DNA of 64,000 nt. It comes from Candidatus Electrothrix communis. Its GTDB lineage: Bacteria; Desulfobacterota; Desulfobulbia; Desulfobulbales; Desulfobulbaceae. Position numbers and translations under genes: made by a program. Numbering within the stretch: position 1 is the first letter of the stretch; every line of letters begins with the position of its first letter. Shown piece after piece: positions 63,252-64,000 of this stretch. The notes below the pieces were generated by a model. It was not told the DNA's origin, searched no databases, and saw only the letters and a list, made by a program, of their open reading frames with translations. The stretch lies in assembly GCA_030644725.1 (NCBI GenBank), contig CP130629.1, forward strand, positions 1,171,572 to 1,235,571. Reading direction: 5' to 3'.

Positions 63252-63383
63252 GGTACTGGGCTTCCAGTATTCCATCAGGAAAATAGTTCCTTTGATATCA
63301 AGCATTTAGCTATCAAGGCGCGATTTGTAACATCTTGACATTAAAGCATGTTCTAAAAGCAATAACGGTGGGGGCCCAATGCC
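63252..63383. repeat. 132-bp MITE-like element, copy B (inverted relative to copy A)
   Basis: Same length as the element at 34891-35022 and about four fifths identical when reverse-complemented, with end repeats GGTACTGGGCTT and GGGCCCAATGCC. Shared core includes GAACATGCTTTAAT and TCAAGATGTTAC in the orientation of copy A. A further isolated end, GAGCCCAGTACC, lies at 63608-63619, so another relative or a nested insertion may be present. Confidence 0.7.
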
Positions 63384-63454
63384 CTATTTTTTGAACGGCT
63401 CTATTTTTAATGACTGACATTCGGGACAATGGAGTTTGGTAAGTAGCTGACCAG

Positions 63455-63530
63455 ATATAATCGACACTTTTGAATCTGAAAAACGATGAGAAATCAATGT
63501 GTAATCCAGAAAAGAAAGTGTCGATTATAT
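63455..63530. repeat. 16-bp perfect inverted repeat with 44-base spacer
   Basis: ATATAATCGACACTTT (63455-63470) and AAAGTGTCGATTATAT (63515-63530). There is no T-run and no coding capacity between. It may be two ends of a collapsed insertion sequence or a large operator. The whole stretch 63384-63650 contains no gene I can support. Confidence 0.6.
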
Positions 63531-63650
63531 TTAGCTGAGTACTTAAGTGTATTCATACCCTGAGATTAACACAGCACCGTCCTGAAAAAAACCATTTGCA
63601 GCAGTTGGAGCCCAGTACCACGTAGTCATCGCGCACTGTAAACGGAGAGG

Positions 63651-64000
63651 TCATGCAGATCGATTTCTCATCCTGCGCTCAATCATATCCACATACCCCC
63701 TGTTCTAGCAATCTCACCCTGCGCCAATTCGATAATTTGATCACACCCAGCCAAAGTAGAAAGCCGATGGGCAATAATCAAGACCGTCAGACTCTCATCC
63801 AAACTATCAATAGCCGCCATCACCGCCTTTTCCGTTGTATCATCAAGGGCACTGGTCGCTTCGTCCAGCACAAGGATTTTCGCCTCTTTATACAAGGCAC
63901 GGGCAATCCCAATACGCTGCCGTTGACCGCCGGAGATCCGCACTCCCCGTTCGCCAACAAGGGTTTGATATCCGTCTGGCAAGGTCTCTATAAAATCATG
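63651..64000 (-). pseudogene. ABC exporter ATP-binding domain, C-terminal part (partial, frameshifted near the end)
   Basis: The 5' end lies beyond the window. Visible: [23 protein letters not shown] (signature) and [13 protein letters not shown] (Walker B), then the H-loop Ser/His in [23 protein letters not shown]. This is the C-terminus of an MsbA/PglK-type lipid-linked glycan or peptide exporter. The current frame stops at 63683 after TGGMWI. Adding one base at the C5 run (63696-63700) instead gives [16 protein letters not shown] and a stop at 63651, a more normal ending. A glycan flippase role fits the neighbours but is inferred. Confidence 0.75.

Noticed and set aside
1-64000. CRISPR array
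   Set aside because: No regularly spaced direct repeats and no cas genes were seen.
1-64000. rRNA genes or riboswitches
   Set aside because: No rRNA segments or known riboswitch cores were recognised; the ThDP enzyme and trpA genes have no visible TPP or T-box leader.

Overview
The window looks like a chromosomal segment of a Desulfobacterota bacterium (the former sulfate-reducing deltaproteobacteria), most likely Desulfobulbales or a cable-bacterium relative. This rests on recognised gene families, not on alignments: an archaeal-type split glutamate synthase, an orange-protein-like pair of ferredoxin-bearing MinD ATPases, a DUF39 homocysteine-synthesis protein next to a LarE-type sulfurtransferase, and a Geobacter/Desulfo-style pilin with TPR membrane proteins beside it. 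The left 30 kb has moderate GC. Parts of the polysaccharide locus between 43.9 and 63.2 kb are visibly AT-rich.

Layout. 0-2.2 kb: two glutamate synthase subunits on the minus strand. 2.6-5.8 kb: a transposase scrap, a DUF190 PII-like protein, and a three-gene plus-strand operon (NifX-like protein and two Fe-S MinD ATPases) behind a sigma70-type promoter with a 16-bp palindrome. 6.0-11.4 kb: minus-strand housekeeping genes (FKBP, zinc ribbon, Uup, PheA, CZB protein, YitT). 11.6-14.4 kb: DUF39, LarE, HU and tRNA-Pro(CGG). 14.5-22.4 kb: dTDP-sugar genes (rfbB, rfbC, wecE) around a type IV pilin gene and two tandem TPR membrane proteins that look like pilin glycosyltransferases, both frameshifted. 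22.7-26.0 kb: DUF1287, a T7-gp4/Twinkle-like primase-helicase and a membrane protein.

26.5-36.8 kb is the most unusual region. Two solute-binding proteins and a TonB-dependent receptor are followed by two overlapping half-size citrate-synthase-like genes that both appear to lack the catalytic triad, then a short-chain dehydrogenase, a condensation/acyltransferase-fold protein and a ThDP-dependent enzyme. The last is separated from the rest by a transposase stub and a 132-bp MITE. I read this as a possible undescribed small-molecule pathway with its own uptake system; the product cannot be read from sequence.

36.9-63.2 kb is mainly trpA and a long minus-strand surface-polysaccharide locus: EpsG-like polymerase, AsnB, seven glycosyltransferases, a PseB-like dehydratase, an epimerase, two FkbM and two other methyltransferases, two YdcF/ElyC-like proteins, a NTP_transf_5 protein and a large DUF4838 protein. 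A lone plus-strand DUF4143 ATPase and a 2.4-kb IS91-like element (tyrosine recombinase plus HUH transposase) interrupt it. At the right edge are a second, inverted MITE copy and the 3' end of an ABC exporter.

Frameshifts are concentrated in five genes (both TPR genes, the recombinase, the HUH transposase and the ABC exporter). Nearly all are single-base losses at or near homopolymers and one added base each restores the frame, so sequencing error must be excluded before these genes are called pseudogenes.
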